This document shows, piece after piece, positions 20,936-27,735 of a stretch of DNA of 27,735 bases. The notes below the pieces were generated by a model that was given only the letters and a program-made list of their open reading frames with translations, ran no database searches and was not told where the DNA came from. This DNA comes from Erythrobacter sp. CCH5-A1 (GTDB lineage Bacteria > Pseudomonadota > Alphaproteobacteria > Sphingomonadales > Sphingomonadaceae), in contig NZ_LSKQ01000252.1 in NCBI RefSeq assembly GCF_001557115.1, positions 1 through 27,735 of the forward strand, read 5' to 3'. Made by a program: the position numbers and the translations under genes. Numbering within the stretch: position 1 is the stretch's first letter; each line of letters opens with the position of its first letter.

Positions 20936-20950
20936 CTAAGACCGGGTTAA
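20936..20950. promoter_or_regulatory. CtrA-like site upstream of the fused spermidine-synthase-like gene
   Basis: CTAA-N7-TTAA (20936-20939 and 20947-20950) differs by one base from the alphaproteobacterial CtrA consensus TTAA-N7-TTAA. It lies about 60 bases before the minus-strand start at 20878, a plausible promoter position, in the most AT-rich spacer of the window (about 20930-21032). The same ten bases ACCGGGTTAA recur at 11471-11480 before the GNAT gene. Binding is inferred only. Confidence 0.35.
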
Positions 20951-21032
20951 GCATGACGGGACTTTTTGTAATGCTCTCTGTTCTACGTAAACATTGATAT
21001 ATAACGAGATTCGCAGGTTTGTGTCTTGGCAA

Positions 21033-21770
21033 TTAGTTAACGCGCAGCGGCCGCCGAGCGGGGCGGGCATAGGCGAGGCGTGCCGGGATCAGCAGTTCCA
21101 CCACCGTGCCGAAGCCGCTCGCGCTTTCGATCACGAAGCGCCCGCCCAGCGCCTCGATCCGCTCCTTCATGCCCACGAGGCCGAAATGGCCCGGAGCGGC
21201 GCCTTGGGCGATGACATCCTCGCCCATGCCGATCCCGTTGTCGCGGACATGCGCCACGAAGCTCCAGCGTCCGAACCGCACGCCGATCTCGATGCGGCTC
21301 GCGCGGGAGTGCGCGGCGGCATTGCCGAGCGCCTCGCCCAGCACCGCGAGCAGATCATCGACGATGCCGGGCGCGACCGGGCGCGGGGTGCCCGCGATCA
21401 CCAGCGGCGCGATGCGGTCCTGCGGGAAGATCGGGTTGCCGGCGAGCCGTGCCAGCTCCTCTGGAAAATCGCCGACCCGCCGGGTGCGCAGCTCGGTCAC
21501 CCGTTCGCGCCCCTCGACCAGCACCTCCTCGGCGCGTTCGAGCGCGGGCTGGACGATGGCCTGCACCTCGGGGTCGTCCCCCAGCCGGTCGGCGACCGCC
21601 TGGAAGCGCAGGATCAGGCCCTGCACGCCCTGGATCATCGTGTCGTGCAATTCGCGCGCGATCCGCTCGCGCTCGCCGGTGCGCACCAGCATCCGCATCC
21701 GGCTGGAGAGCTGCCGGATCCGCATCGTGTAGGCGAGGTAGAGCCCGCCCAGCACGCCGAGCACCGCCAT
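21033..21770 (-). CDS. Sensor histidine kinase, C-terminal kinase part (HisKA_3 + HATPase), separated by an in-frame stop
   Basis: This 245-residue frame holds the kinase core of a two-component sensor. It begins with a transmembrane helix (AVLGVLGGLYLAYTM), followed by the HisKA_3 dimerisation box with the phospho-acceptor His (RIARELHDTMIQGVQGLIL). The ATP-binding domain comes next (N-box EALGNAAAHSRAS, G-box DNGIGMG, and GLVGMKERIEALGG). It lies in the same frame as the propeller protein upstream. Only the TGA at 21792-21794 and seven further codons, reading QTWWFRA, separate that protein from the ATG at 21770. It may be made by re-initiation at that ATG, or be the broken end of one larger kinase. 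All catalytic motifs are intact. Confidence 0.8.
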   Translation of the reverse strand: MAVLGVLGGLYLAYTMRIRQLSSRMRMLVRTGERERIARELHDTMIQGVQGLILRFQAVADRLGDDPEVQAIVQPALERAEEVLVEGRERVTELRTRRVGDFPEELARLAGNPIFPQDRIAPLVIAGTPRPVAPGIVDDLLAVLGEALGNAAAHSRASRIEIGVRFGRWSFVAHVRDNGIGMGEDVIAQGAAPGHFGLVGMKERIEALGGRFVIESASGFGTVVELLIPARLAYARPARRPLRVN

Positions 21771-21791
21771 GGCGCGGAACCACCAGGTCTG

Positions 21792-24026
21792 TCAGAACGC
21801 GCGGGCGATGGTGAAATCGAGCACCGCAGGCTGCGGGCTCCACACCCCGTCGGCATTGGCGGCGATGAGTTCGAAGCGGTAATCGCCCGGCCCCAGCCCG
21901 GAGAAACTGGCGCTGCGCCGCGCGCCGGCCTCGATCCATTCGCCGGTGCTGCCGTCCCCGACCAGCCGGTAGCGGAAGTGCACGCGGCCCGGCACGGCGA
22001 GGTTGGTGGCGGTGTATTCGATGGCGAGCGCAGTGGTCTGCGCGGGCAGGCGCATGCCGGGCGCGGCGGGCAGGCTCTCCTGCCCGAAGGCGAGCGCGCG
22101 GATCATCCGATCGGGCGGGCGGGTATCGGGGGCAAGGCGCGCGGGATCGATCATCTGCACCGTGTCGCGCGTCGCGAACCAGATCCGCCCGTCACCCCCG
22201 GCGACGATCTGCGTGCCGGCGGATTTCTGCGCGAAGCTCGTCATCCCGTCGCGGAAATCGAACAGGCGGTAGGGGACGGGGGCGCCAGGGTTCGCCAGCG
22301 CGCGGGCGAGATCGTCGGTCTTCAGGCGCACCACGCCGAGATCGCCGATCGTCCAGGTCTCGCCCGCCGGGGTCTGGACGAGGCCGTTGATCGAGCTCGC
22401 CCAGGGGTAGCGGCTCGAGGGCAGCGCGGGGCTTCCCGGCAGCAAGGGCGCGGCCAGCCCCGCCGCGCCGCTGGTGTAGAGCGTGGCGGCGCCGGGCAGC
22501 AGGCCCTCGACCCCGTCGCTCGGGACAGCGCTGTCGGTCAGCGCGGTGAAGGCGGCGTCGGGCGCCGGGGCTCCCCCACGGAAATGCACCGCCGCGCGGC
22601 CATCGGCCATGATGGCGACGTTGCCCGGGATATGCGCCTTGCCATCGACCCCGGGCCAGCTGCGCGCCCTGCCGCCTTCGAGCACGAACAGCCCCTTCTG
22701 GAGCGCCGGAAGCCACAGCCGGCCTGCGGCATCCTCGCCGCAGGAATTGGCCGCGAAGCTATCGGGCAGCGGAATGGACCCCGCGATCCCCCCGACCTCC
22801 CAGCGCAGCGCGCGCCCGCGCAGCACGATCCAGATGCCCGCGCCGCCGCGCGCCGGGCAGATCGCCTCGATCAGCAGCGGCGAGGCCCAGGCGGCACGCG
22901 GATCGGCGCCGCTTGCGACAGTGAAGAGCGTCCGGTCGTTGGCGATGTAGACTGTGCCCGACCTGTCGGCGGCGAGCATGTGGTTGGTCGCCGGGTCCGC
23001 AGGCACGCCCCGCGCCGGACTGACGGGCACGCGGCGCACCATGTTGAGGCCCATCTCGCCGCCGATCCACACGTTGCCCTCGCGGTCCTCGAACACCGCG
23101 CGCACCGGATCGGCGAGGAGGCCATTGGCGCGGGTCAGGTGCGCTTCGCTGCGCTTGGGCGAGGCGGGGCCCGCAAAGCGGAACACCCCGTCGCTCCAGG
23201 TCGCGATCCACAGGTCGCCGTGGCGGTCGAACAGGCTGCGGATGCCGAAGGGAGTGGGGAAGGCGGGGCCGCCTTCGATCAGCGCGCCGTTGCGGGCAAT
23301 GGCGCGGGTCTGCTCCTTCTCGGTCAGCCAGATCGTCCCGTCGCTTGCCTCGGCAAGGGTTGCGCGCGGGAGCGTGGCGATGCCGGTCGGCACGAAGCGG
23401 TCGCGCCCCGGCTCCTTGCGAAAGACCATGTCCTCGCCGGTCAGCCACAGCGTGCCGTCGCGGGCGAAGAGCGGGTTCCAGACCGGCTTTTCGGGGAGGC
23501 CCGAGGCGGCGCTGAACTCGGTCCAGCGGCCCTTGTAAAAGCGGGCGAGCGACTTGGTCCCGCGCCCGCCGCGCGTCACCCAGATCGCCCCGTCGGGCCC
23601 CTCTGCAATGTCGTTCACCTCGCGCGAGGGGTTGGGCATGCCGGCAGGGCTGAGCTTGCCGCCGCGCCACACCATCATCCCCTTGCGGCGCGCGAGGCCG
23701 ATCCACAGCGTCCCGTCGCGCGCCGCCAGCAGCCGGGCGACGACGATGCGGCCCGGATCGGTGGGGGCCGGGCCGATACGCTCGAAGGTGAGGCCGTCGA
23801 AGCGGAACAAGCCGTCGACCCCGCCGACCCACAGGAAGCCGTCGCGCGTCTGTGTGATCGCGTTGATCCGTCCGGGCGAGCCTTCCTCGAGCGACCAGTG
23901 GTGGAGCTTGTAGCCTTCGAGCGGCATCAGCGCCGCAGTCTCCAGACGCACGGGTGCGGCGCCGGTCATCGGCGCGAGCAGCGCCAGCAGCAGCGCGGCG
24001 CACAAGATCCGCGTCCTAAAGCTCAA
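21792..24026 (-). CDS. Sensor histidine kinase, N-terminal propeller and Y_Y_Y sensor part, ended by an in-frame stop
   Basis: A 744-residue sensor part that starts at a TTG (24026) with a GGGG five bases upstream. A signal peptide or anchor (CAALLLALLAPMTGA) is followed by a periplasmic two-component-regulator propeller with repeated WVGG, WIGL, WLT, WIAT and WIGG motifs (for example GFLWVGGVDGLFRFDGLTF and GNVWIGGEMGLNM). A Y_Y_Y-type beta domain follows (about 655-740, ending DYRFELIAANADGVWSP then FTIARAF). At that point proteins of this type normally continue into the membrane helix and kinase; here a TGA stops the frame. The start overlaps the response-regulator gene by 11 bases. A point mutation or sequencing error is likely. 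Confidence 0.8.
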   Translation of the reverse strand: MSFRTRILCAALLLALLAPMTGAAPVRLETAALMPLEGYKLHHWSLEEGSPGRINAITQTRDGFLWVGGVDGLFRFDGLTFERIGPAPTDPGRIVVARLLAARDGTLWIGLARRKGMMVWRGGKLSPAGMPNPSREVNDIAEGPDGAIWVTRGGRGTKSLARFYKGRWTEFSAASGLPEKPVWNPLFARDGTLWLTGEDMVFRKEPGRDRFVPTGIATLPRATLAEASDGTIWLTEKEQTRAIARNGALIEGGPAFPTPFGIRSLFDRHGDLWIATWSDGVFRFAGPASPKRSEAHLTRANGLLADPVRAVFEDREGNVWIGGEMGLNMVRRVPVSPARGVPADPATNHMLAADRSGTVYIANDRTLFTVASGADPRAAWASPLLIEAICPARGGAGIWIVLRGRALRWEVGGIAGSIPLPDSFAANSCGEDAAGRLWLPALQKGLFVLEGGRARSWPGVDGKAHIPGNVAIMADGRAAVHFRGGAPAPDAAFTALTDSAVPSDGVEGLLPGAATLYTSGAAGLAAPLLPGSPALPSSRYPWASSINGLVQTPAGETWTIGDLGVVRLKTDDLARALANPGAPVPYRLFDFRDGMTSFAQKSAGTQIVAGGDGRIWFATRDTVQMIDPARLAPDTRPPDRMIRALAFGQESLPAAPGMRLPAQTTALAIEYTATNLAVPGRVHFRYRLVGDGSTGEWIEAGARRSASFSGLGPGDYRFELIAANADGVWSPQPAVLDFTIARAF

Positions 24027-24657
24027 TGATGCCCCGCTTGGCCGCGGTCGTCACCGCATGGGTGCGGTCGGAGACCTGGAGCTTGGCGAAGATCGACTTG
24101 ATGTTCGATTTCACCGTCTCCTCCCCCACCCCCAGCCGCCAGGCGATCTGCTTGTTGGGGTGCCCGCCGGCGATCAGCTGGAGCACTTCGATCTCGCGCA
24201 GGGAGAGCGGCTCGTGGATCGCGTGGAGCGCGATGTCCTGCGCGACCTCGGCGTGGAGGTGGCGCTGGCCCTTGTGCACCGCGCGGATCGCGCCGAGCAG
24301 CTCGCGCCTGAGGCTGCTCTTCAAGAGGAACCCCGCCGCTCCCGCGCGCATCGCCGCGAGCGCCTTGGCATCGCCCGCATAGGTGGTGAGCACGATCACC
24401 CGCGCATCGGGATGGTCGGCACGGATCGCCGCGATCGCCTCGACCCCATTGAGGTCGGGCATCTGCAGGTCCATCAGCACCACATCGGGGCGCAGGGCGG
24501 CATATTGCGCGATCGCCTCGCGGCCTGAGGTCGCCTCGCCCGCGACCGCCATGTCGGTCTGCAGTTCGATGATCGCCGCCACGCCTTCGCGTAGGATCGG
24601 ATGGTCGTCGACGATCAGCACCCGGATATGCGGGGCATCAGGCGCGGTGGCGGACAT
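24016..24657 (-). CDS. Two-component response regulator, NarL/FixJ (LuxR-HTH) family
   Basis: A 213-residue DNA-binding regulator. The receiver domain (about 10-130) has the acidic pair (IVDDHP), the phospho-acceptor Asp in VVLMDLQMPD, a Thr in VIVLTTYAG, and the Lys in FLLKSS. A LuxR-type helix-turn-helix (about 150-210) reads LSLREIEVLQLIAGGHPNKQ and VGEETVKSNIKSIFAKLQV. It overlaps the sensor kinase gene by 11 bases, so it is the cognate partner, and the regulator is transcribed first. It is divergent from the Tat-hydrolase gene, and the 167-base spacer holds TTCGGG repeats that could be its operator. The target genes are unknown. Confidence 0.93.
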   Translation of the reverse strand: MSATAPDAPHIRVLIVDDHPILREGVAAIIELQTDMAVAGEATSGREAIAQYAALRPDVVLMDLQMPDLNGVEAIAAIRADHPDARVIVLTTYAGDAKALAAMRAGAAGFLLKSSLRRELLGAIRAVHKGQRHLHAEVAQDIALHAIHEPLSLREIEVLQLIAGGHPNKQIAWRLGVGEETVKSNIKSIFAKLQVSDRTHAVTTAAKRGIIEL

Positions 24658-24724
24658 GCGGTGCGGCGCTCCCCTGTTGGCGCGACCCGGTGGAGATTAC
24701 GCCGTGATACCATGATTGTGCCGG

Positions 24725-24771
24725 TTTCGGGACACCCGAAAGCGGATGAACCCTGCCCCCCGTTCGGGTGT
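24725..24771. promoter_or_regulatory. TTCGGG inverted/direct repeats between the response regulator and the Tat-hydrolase genes
   Basis: TTTCGGG (24725-24731) and CCCGAAA (24735-24741) form a perfect seven-base palindrome with a three-base centre. A further TTCGGGTGT at 24763-24771 is the exact reverse complement of ACACCCGAA at 24732-24740. The cluster lies in the spacer between two divergent genes, a fitting place for an operator shared by the regulator and the hydrolase. Which protein binds it is unknown. Confidence 0.45.
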
Positions 24772-24824
24772 ATCCCCCGACGCGTCCCCGCCCCATCTTG
24801 CGCGGCGAGCCAAGGGGAACCGCA

Positions 24825-25763
24825 ATGGACCGCCGCCAATTCATCGCCGCCAGTGCCGCCGCGGGCACGCTTGCCGCCATGCCGGTGTCCCTCGCCGCCG
24901 CACCCCACACACCCGATTCAGGAGAACGCAGGATGGGTACGATCACCACCAAGGACGGCACCGAGATCTTCTACAAGGACTGGGGCCCGAAGGACGCGCA
25001 GCCGATCGTCTTCCACCACGGCTGGCCCTTGACCGCCGACGACTGGGACAACCAGATGATGTTCTTCCTGCTGGAAGGCTTCCGCGTCATCGCCCACGAC
25101 CGGCGCGGGCACGGCCGCTCGACCCAGACCGACACCGGCAACGAGATGGACACCTACGCCGCCGATGTCGCCGCGCTGACCGATCATCTCGATCTGAAGG
25201 GCGCGGTGCATGTCGGCCACTCGACCGGCGGGGGCGAGGTCACGCGCTATGTCGCGCGCGCCAAGCCCGGCCGCGTCAGCAAGGCGGTGATCATCGGCGC
25301 GGTGCCGCCGATCATGCTCGACACCCCCGCCTACCCGGGCGGGCTGCCGATGGCGGTGTTCGACGGTTTCCGCACCGCGCACGTGGCGAACCGCGCGCAG
25401 TTCTTCCGCGATATTCCCGAAGGCCCCTTCTACGGCTTCAACCGCCCGGGCGCGAAGGTCAGCCAGGGGCTGATCGACAACTGGTTCCGGCAGGGCATGA
25501 TGGGCGGCACCAAGGCGCATTACGATTGCATCAAGGCCTTCTCGGAAACCGATTTCACCGAGGATCTCAAGGCAATCACCGTGCCGGTGCTGATCCAGCA
25601 CGGCGATGACGACCAGATCGTGCCGATCGCCCATTCGGCCGAACTGGCGATCAAGCTGCTCAAGAACGGCACGCTGAAGGTCTATCCGGGGCTCCCCCAC
25701 GGCATGGCCTCGACCCATCCCGAGGTGATCAACCCCGATATCCTCGCCTTCATCCGGGGCTGA
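24825..25763 (+). CDS. Tat-targeted cofactor-free haloperoxidase-like alpha/beta hydrolase
   Basis: The 312-residue product starts at the ATG at 24825 (AAGGGG about seven bases upstream) with a twin-arginine leader (DRRQFIAAS, then a hydrophobic Ala-rich stretch). The hydrolase proper begins at [18 protein letters not shown]. Motifs are the oxyanion loop [19 protein letters not shown], and the nucleophile elbow VGHSTGGGE with Ser133. An Asp near residue 262 ([10 protein letters not shown]) and His292 (GLPHGMAS) complete the triad. These match cofactor-free chloroperoxidase/haloperoxidase-type hydrolases, which are usually esterase or perhydrolase-like. A second start at 24933 has an excellent AGGAGA at 24920-24925 and would give a cytosolic form without the leader. 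It is divergent from the response-regulator gene. Confidence 0.9.
   Translation: MDRRQFIAASAAAGTLAAMPVSLAAAPHTPDSGERRMGTITTKDGTEIFYKDWGPKDAQPIVFHHGWPLTADDWDNQMMFFLLEGFRVIAHDRRGHGRSTQTDTGNEMDTYAADVAALTDHLDLKGAVHVGHSTGGGEVTRYVARAKPGRVSKAVIIGAVPPIMLDTPAYPGGLPMAVFDGFRTAHVANRAQFFRDIPEGPFYGFNRPGAKVSQGLIDNWFRQGMMGGTKAHYDCIKAFSETDFTEDLKAITVPVLIQHGDDDQIVPIAHSAELAIKLLKNGTLKVYPGLPHGMASTHPEVINPDILAFIRG
24920..24935 (+). promoter_or_regulatory. Internal ribosome binding site and alternative ATG in the Tat-hydrolase gene
   Basis: AGGAGA at 24920-24925 lies seven bases before an in-frame ATG at 24933, which is where non-exported relatives normally begin. It is a stronger Shine-Dalgarno match than the one at the leader start. 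Use of both starts would give an exported and a cytosolic protein from one gene. Confidence 0.5.
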
Positions 25764-25802
25764 CGACTGCCGCTTCGGCCCGTTTATGCCGATGATGCCC
25801 CG

Positions 25803-26456
25803 ATGACTCCGGCGCCTGCCCCCCTGTCGCTGCGCACCCCCGCCGCGCTCGTGCGGCTGCTGCTGGTGCTTTCGGCGACGACGGGGATGGTCGACGCGGC
25901 GAGCTTCCTCGGCATGGAGCGGGCCTTTGCTGCCAACGTGACCGGCAATCTCGTGCTTGCCGCGCTCGCGGCGACGGACGCGCCGGGGTTTGCGCTGCTG
26001 CCCTGCCTCGCCGCGCTCGCCGCCTTTGCGGCGGGAGCGGCGCTGGCGGGGCGGATCGGCACGCGCGCCGGGCGGCCCGGCCACGGGCTGGTGAACGCCG
26101 CGGTGATCGAGAGCGCGCTGCTGATCCTCGCCGGACTGCTGGCGCTCGCACTCGCGAAGGCGGGCGCATTGCCGGGGCGCGGGGTGTTCGGGCTGATCGC
26201 GCTGGCGGCGGGAGCGGCGGGGTTCCGCATCGCTGTGGTGCGACGGCTCGGGCTCCCCGACCTTCTCTCCCCCCTTGGTGCGGGCGCGAGCCTGCGGGTG
26301 CGCCTCGCCGCGCTGGCGATGTTCCTCGCCGGTGCCGGGGCGGGCGCTGCGCTGGTGCTGACCGCCGGTCTCGGCCCGAGCCTGCTCGCCGCTGGTGCGG
26401 TCGTACTGACTGCAACCGCCCTGTTCGTGCGCCTCCCGCAGATCAGCGAGGGCTAA
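25803..26456 (+). CDS. DUF1275 (YoaK-like) membrane protein, divergent
   Basis: A 217-residue, Ala/Leu-rich polytopic membrane protein with about six hydrophobic segments. The DUF1275 N-terminal signature is clear (ATTGMVDAASFLGMERAFAA followed by NVTGN). In the second half, the usual QNA-type motif and following Thr-rich TTxxTG segment are replaced by AGFRIAVVRRLGLPDLLSPLG, so that region has been changed or shortened. Function is unknown; some relatives are annotated as transport-like. It begins 39 bases after the hydrolase stop on the same strand. It ends in CTAA shared with the stop of the convergent SH3 gene. No cytoplasmic enzyme motif is present. Confidence 0.8.
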   Translation: MTPAPAPLSLRTPAALVRLLLVLSATTGMVDAASFLGMERAFAANVTGNLVLAALAATDAPGFALLPCLAALAAFAAGAALAGRIGTRAGRPGHGLVNAAVIESALLILAGLLALALAKAGALPGRGVFGLIALAAGAAGFRIAVVRRLGLPDLLSPLGAGASLRVRLAALAMFLAGAGAGAALVLTAGLGPSLLAAGAVVLTATALFVRLPQISEG

Positions 26457-26857
26457 CCCGCGATCACCGTCACGAAGCGGCGCGCCACCCAGCCTGACCG
26501 GCACGGGCCGGCATAGGGTGCGCGGCGCGCCATCGAGGTGGCAAGGCCGCAGTCTACGCCTGCCGTGGGGTCGGCATAGACCACGCCCATCCACTTCCCG
26601 TCGGCGCTGTCGTCACACAGGATGAGCTCGCGGCCGGGTTTCAGCTTGTCGAGCATGCGCGCCTTGACCGAGGGCGCGGCGCGCACGGCGACAAAGCCGT
26701 CACCCCCTTTGCGCAAGGGGATGATCACGCCGATGCTCGGGCAGGCGTCGAGTTCGGGCTCTCCGCCGACCATCACCGGGCGGGCGGCGGGTGCCTGCGC
26801 CGTCACCGGCATGGCAGCGGCGAGCAGGGCGGCGGCAAGACAAGTGGCGCGCGTCAT
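26453..26857 (-). CDS. Secreted small SH3-domain protein
   Basis: A 134-residue product from the ATG at 26857, giving a signal peptide (RATCLAAALLAAAMPVTAQA). A longer start would run into the tRNA region and has no support. The mature part has a bacterial SH3-like pattern: GFVAVRAAPSVKARMLDKLK, GRELILC, WMGVVY and GWVARRFVTV. Cysteines at CPSIG, ILCDDS, VDCGL and GPCRS may form disulfides. Such domains usually bind peptidoglycan or other proteins in the periplasm; the partner here is unknown. It converges with the DUF1275 gene, with stops overlapping by four bases. Confidence 0.8.
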   Translation of the reverse strand: MTRATCLAAALLAAAMPVTAQAPAARPVMVGGEPELDACPSIGVIIPLRKGGDGFVAVRAAPSVKARMLDKLKPGRELILCDDSADGKWMGVVYADPTAGVDCGLATSMARRAPYAGPCRSGWVARRFVTVIAG

Positions 26858-26953
26858 CGCCCCGATCCTACGCCGGACCGGCCCGCGCAGGCAAGCGCCG
26901 CAGCGCCCGCCCGCCGGCTGTCCTTGCCCGCTATGCCTGAAGGGAGAGAAAAG

Positions 26954-27040
26954 TGGTGCGGTCGAGAAGACTCGAACTTCCACGGGCTTTCGCCCACAAC
27001 GACCTCAACGTTGCGCGTCTACCAGTTCCGCCACGACCGC
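26954..27040 (-). tRNA. tRNA-Leu (anticodon GAG)
   Basis: On the minus strand the gene begins GCGGTCG at 27040 and ends CGACCGC, with discriminator A and an encoded CCA (26956-26954). The acceptor stem is seven perfect pairs. The anticodon stem CAACG/CGTTG encloses loop TTGAGGT, with anticodon GAG at 27006-27004, which reads CUC and CUU. A long variable arm (GGGC/GCCC) and TTCGAGTC in the T-loop fit a class II leucine tRNA. The 87-base length with CCA is normal. A T-rich stretch (CTTTTCTCTCCC) follows the 3' end. Confidence 0.97.
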
Positions 27041-27091
27041 ACTCGGGGTTTGCCGGGGCAGCCAAAGCGCTGGCCCCGCGGTAGGAGGGCG

Positions 27092-27120
27092 CCCCTAGCA
27101 AGGGGTCTGGCCGCGTGCAA
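27092..27120 (-). promoter_or_regulatory. Putative promoter of tRNA-Leu
   Basis: On the minus strand TTGCAC (27120-27115) and TAGGGG (27097-27092), preceded by GC, lie 17 bases apart, about 50 bases before the tRNA. The -35 is good and the -10 is weak. A CCCCT/AGGGG short hairpin overlaps the -10. The spacer around it (27041-27163) holds no gene. Confidence 0.35.
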
Positions 27121-27163
27121 GCACTTTGACGCGTACCCGCAAAACCCCGCCGACAGGAGCGGG

Positions 27164-27735
27164 TCAGTGGTGCGCCCAGCCGATCGCGGCGCCTGCGGCA
27201 CCGGCGGGAATGTCGGCGATCGCCTCGGTCACGGTGACGGTCTCGCCGGGCGCGAGGCGGCGCTTGGAGGGCACCACTTCCCAATCGCCGATCGGCCGGT
27301 CGCGCCGGTCGGAGAAGACCACCAGCAGCTTGGGCACATCGAGACTCTCGCTCGCGGTGTTGCTGATCGTACCGCGCACCTGGAAGATTTCCTGCCCGTT
27401 CTCGAGCGTTTCCTTCTTCTGCTCGGTTTTGGGGAAATCGAGCTTCAGCCCCGGCCGGCCGATCCCGAAGGTCGGGCGCTGGAGCGGGAGCCATTCGGGC
27501 AGGCCGTAGTAGTTGACCGCGACCGCCGTGCCCCCCGCGAGAGCCGCGAAAATCACCGCGGCCAGCGTCCACATCCGCAGCGGGTTGCGCCGCCGGGTGA
27601 AGGGCGCGCGGTAATCGAACTGCGAGCCGCCTTCGTCCTCGCCGTCATCATCATCGGCATAGGGCGTGTCGTCGCCGAGCGGCGGGTCGGTGTAGTCGTC
27701 CTCGTCGCCGGGCGGGTCGGGGAACACCGGAAGGG
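27164..27735 (-). CDS. DUF3426-type membrane protein, C-terminal part (5' end outside window)
   Basis: The frame is open to the window edge, so the N-terminus, which in this family often carries a zinc-ribbon (MJ0042-type), is missing. The visible part starts with a very acidic Asp/Gly-rich segment. One transmembrane helix follows (about MWTLAAVIFAALAGGTAVAV), then a periplasmic beta-sandwich-like domain: EIFQVRGTISNTASESLDVP, LLVVFSDRRDRPIGDWE, and LAPGETVTVTEA. That layout fits DUF3426. Function is unknown. It reads toward the tRNA-Leu gene, which lies 123 bases downstream on the same strand. Confidence 0.75.
   Translation of the reverse strand, partial: LPVFPDPPGDEDDYTDPPLGDDTPYADDDDGEDEGGSQFDYRAPFTRRRNPLRMWTLAAVIFAALAGGTAVAVNYYGLPEWLPLQRPTFGIGRPGLKLDFPKTEQKKETLENGQEIFQVRGTISNTASESLDVPKLLVVFSDRRDRPIGDWEVVPSKRRLAPGETVTVTEAIADIPAGAAGAAIGWAHH

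Noticed and set aside
21792..21794. The TGA as a selenocysteine codon or programmed readthrough.
   Set aside because: No SECIS-like stem is evident after it, no selenoprotein family has this architecture, and a Trp codon is the simple explanation.
20994..24029. A plus-strand open frame of about 1000 codons opposite the sensor kinase.
   Set aside because: Composition is Arg/His/Asp/Ala-rich antisense sequence with no recognisable domain; the minus strand carries a clear kinase.
27092..27105. Short CCCCT/AGGGG hairpin as a terminator of the DUF3426-type gene.
   Set aside because: Five-base stem with no T-run, and it overlaps the likely tRNA promoter.

Overview
This window is a high-GC stretch (about two thirds G+C by eye) of a bacterial chromosome. 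Gene order and protein types point to an alphaproteobacterium, most likely a sphingomonad of the Erythrobacteraceae type. That placement is inferred from a compact flagellar operon with ATGA-type overlaps, a secreted M1 peptidase paired with a DUF6702 protein, and a DUF3426-type membrane protein; no rRNA or other phylogenetic marker is present. Coding density is very high, and no stretch over 300 bases lacks a gene. I see no insertion sequence, phage gene, CRISPR array or replication gene.

Bases 3-7885 (+ strand) form the flagellar block: fliK (5' end outside the window), fliL, fliM, fliN, fliO, fliP, fliQ, fliR, flhB, fliD and a fliS-like gene. From fliL to flhB most junctions overlap by 1-8 bases, which suggests one translationally coupled operon. 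Together they encode the hook-length ruler/switch, the stator-associated protein, the C-ring, the export gate, the filament cap and a filament chaperone. Two details are unusual: FlhB carries NPLH where the canonical self-cleavage motif is NPTH, and FliM lacks the usual N-terminal CheY-binding peptide.

Bases 7895-13207 (- strand) hold two groups. The first is a GNAT/BioF2-like acyltransferase, an oligosaccharide flippase and an alpha/beta hydrolase. The second is a DUF5522 protein, glutathione-dependent formaldehyde dehydrogenase and a cupin. A perfect 11-bp inverted repeat resembling a parS site lies between fliS and the convergent hydrolase.

Bases 13346-16290 (+) carry a secreted M1 metallopeptidase coupled to a DUF6702 protein. 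Bases 16287-24657 (-) carry signalling and membrane genes: a GAF-PAS-GGDEF-EAL protein, a transporter-like protein fused to a spermidine-synthase fold, and a two-component system. In that system, a NarL-type regulator is followed by a propeller-type sensor kinase whose frame is interrupted by a single in-frame TGA.

Bases 24825-27735 carry a Tat-targeted cofactor-free haloperoxidase-like hydrolase with a second, internal ribosome binding site and start, a divergent DUF1275 membrane protein, a secreted SH3-domain protein (-), tRNA-Leu(GAG) (-), and the C-terminal part of a DUF3426-type membrane protein (-). I did not find an obviously new multi-gene system. The most checkable oddities are the split kinase, the NPLH FlhB, the dual-start hydrolase and the parS-like repeat.
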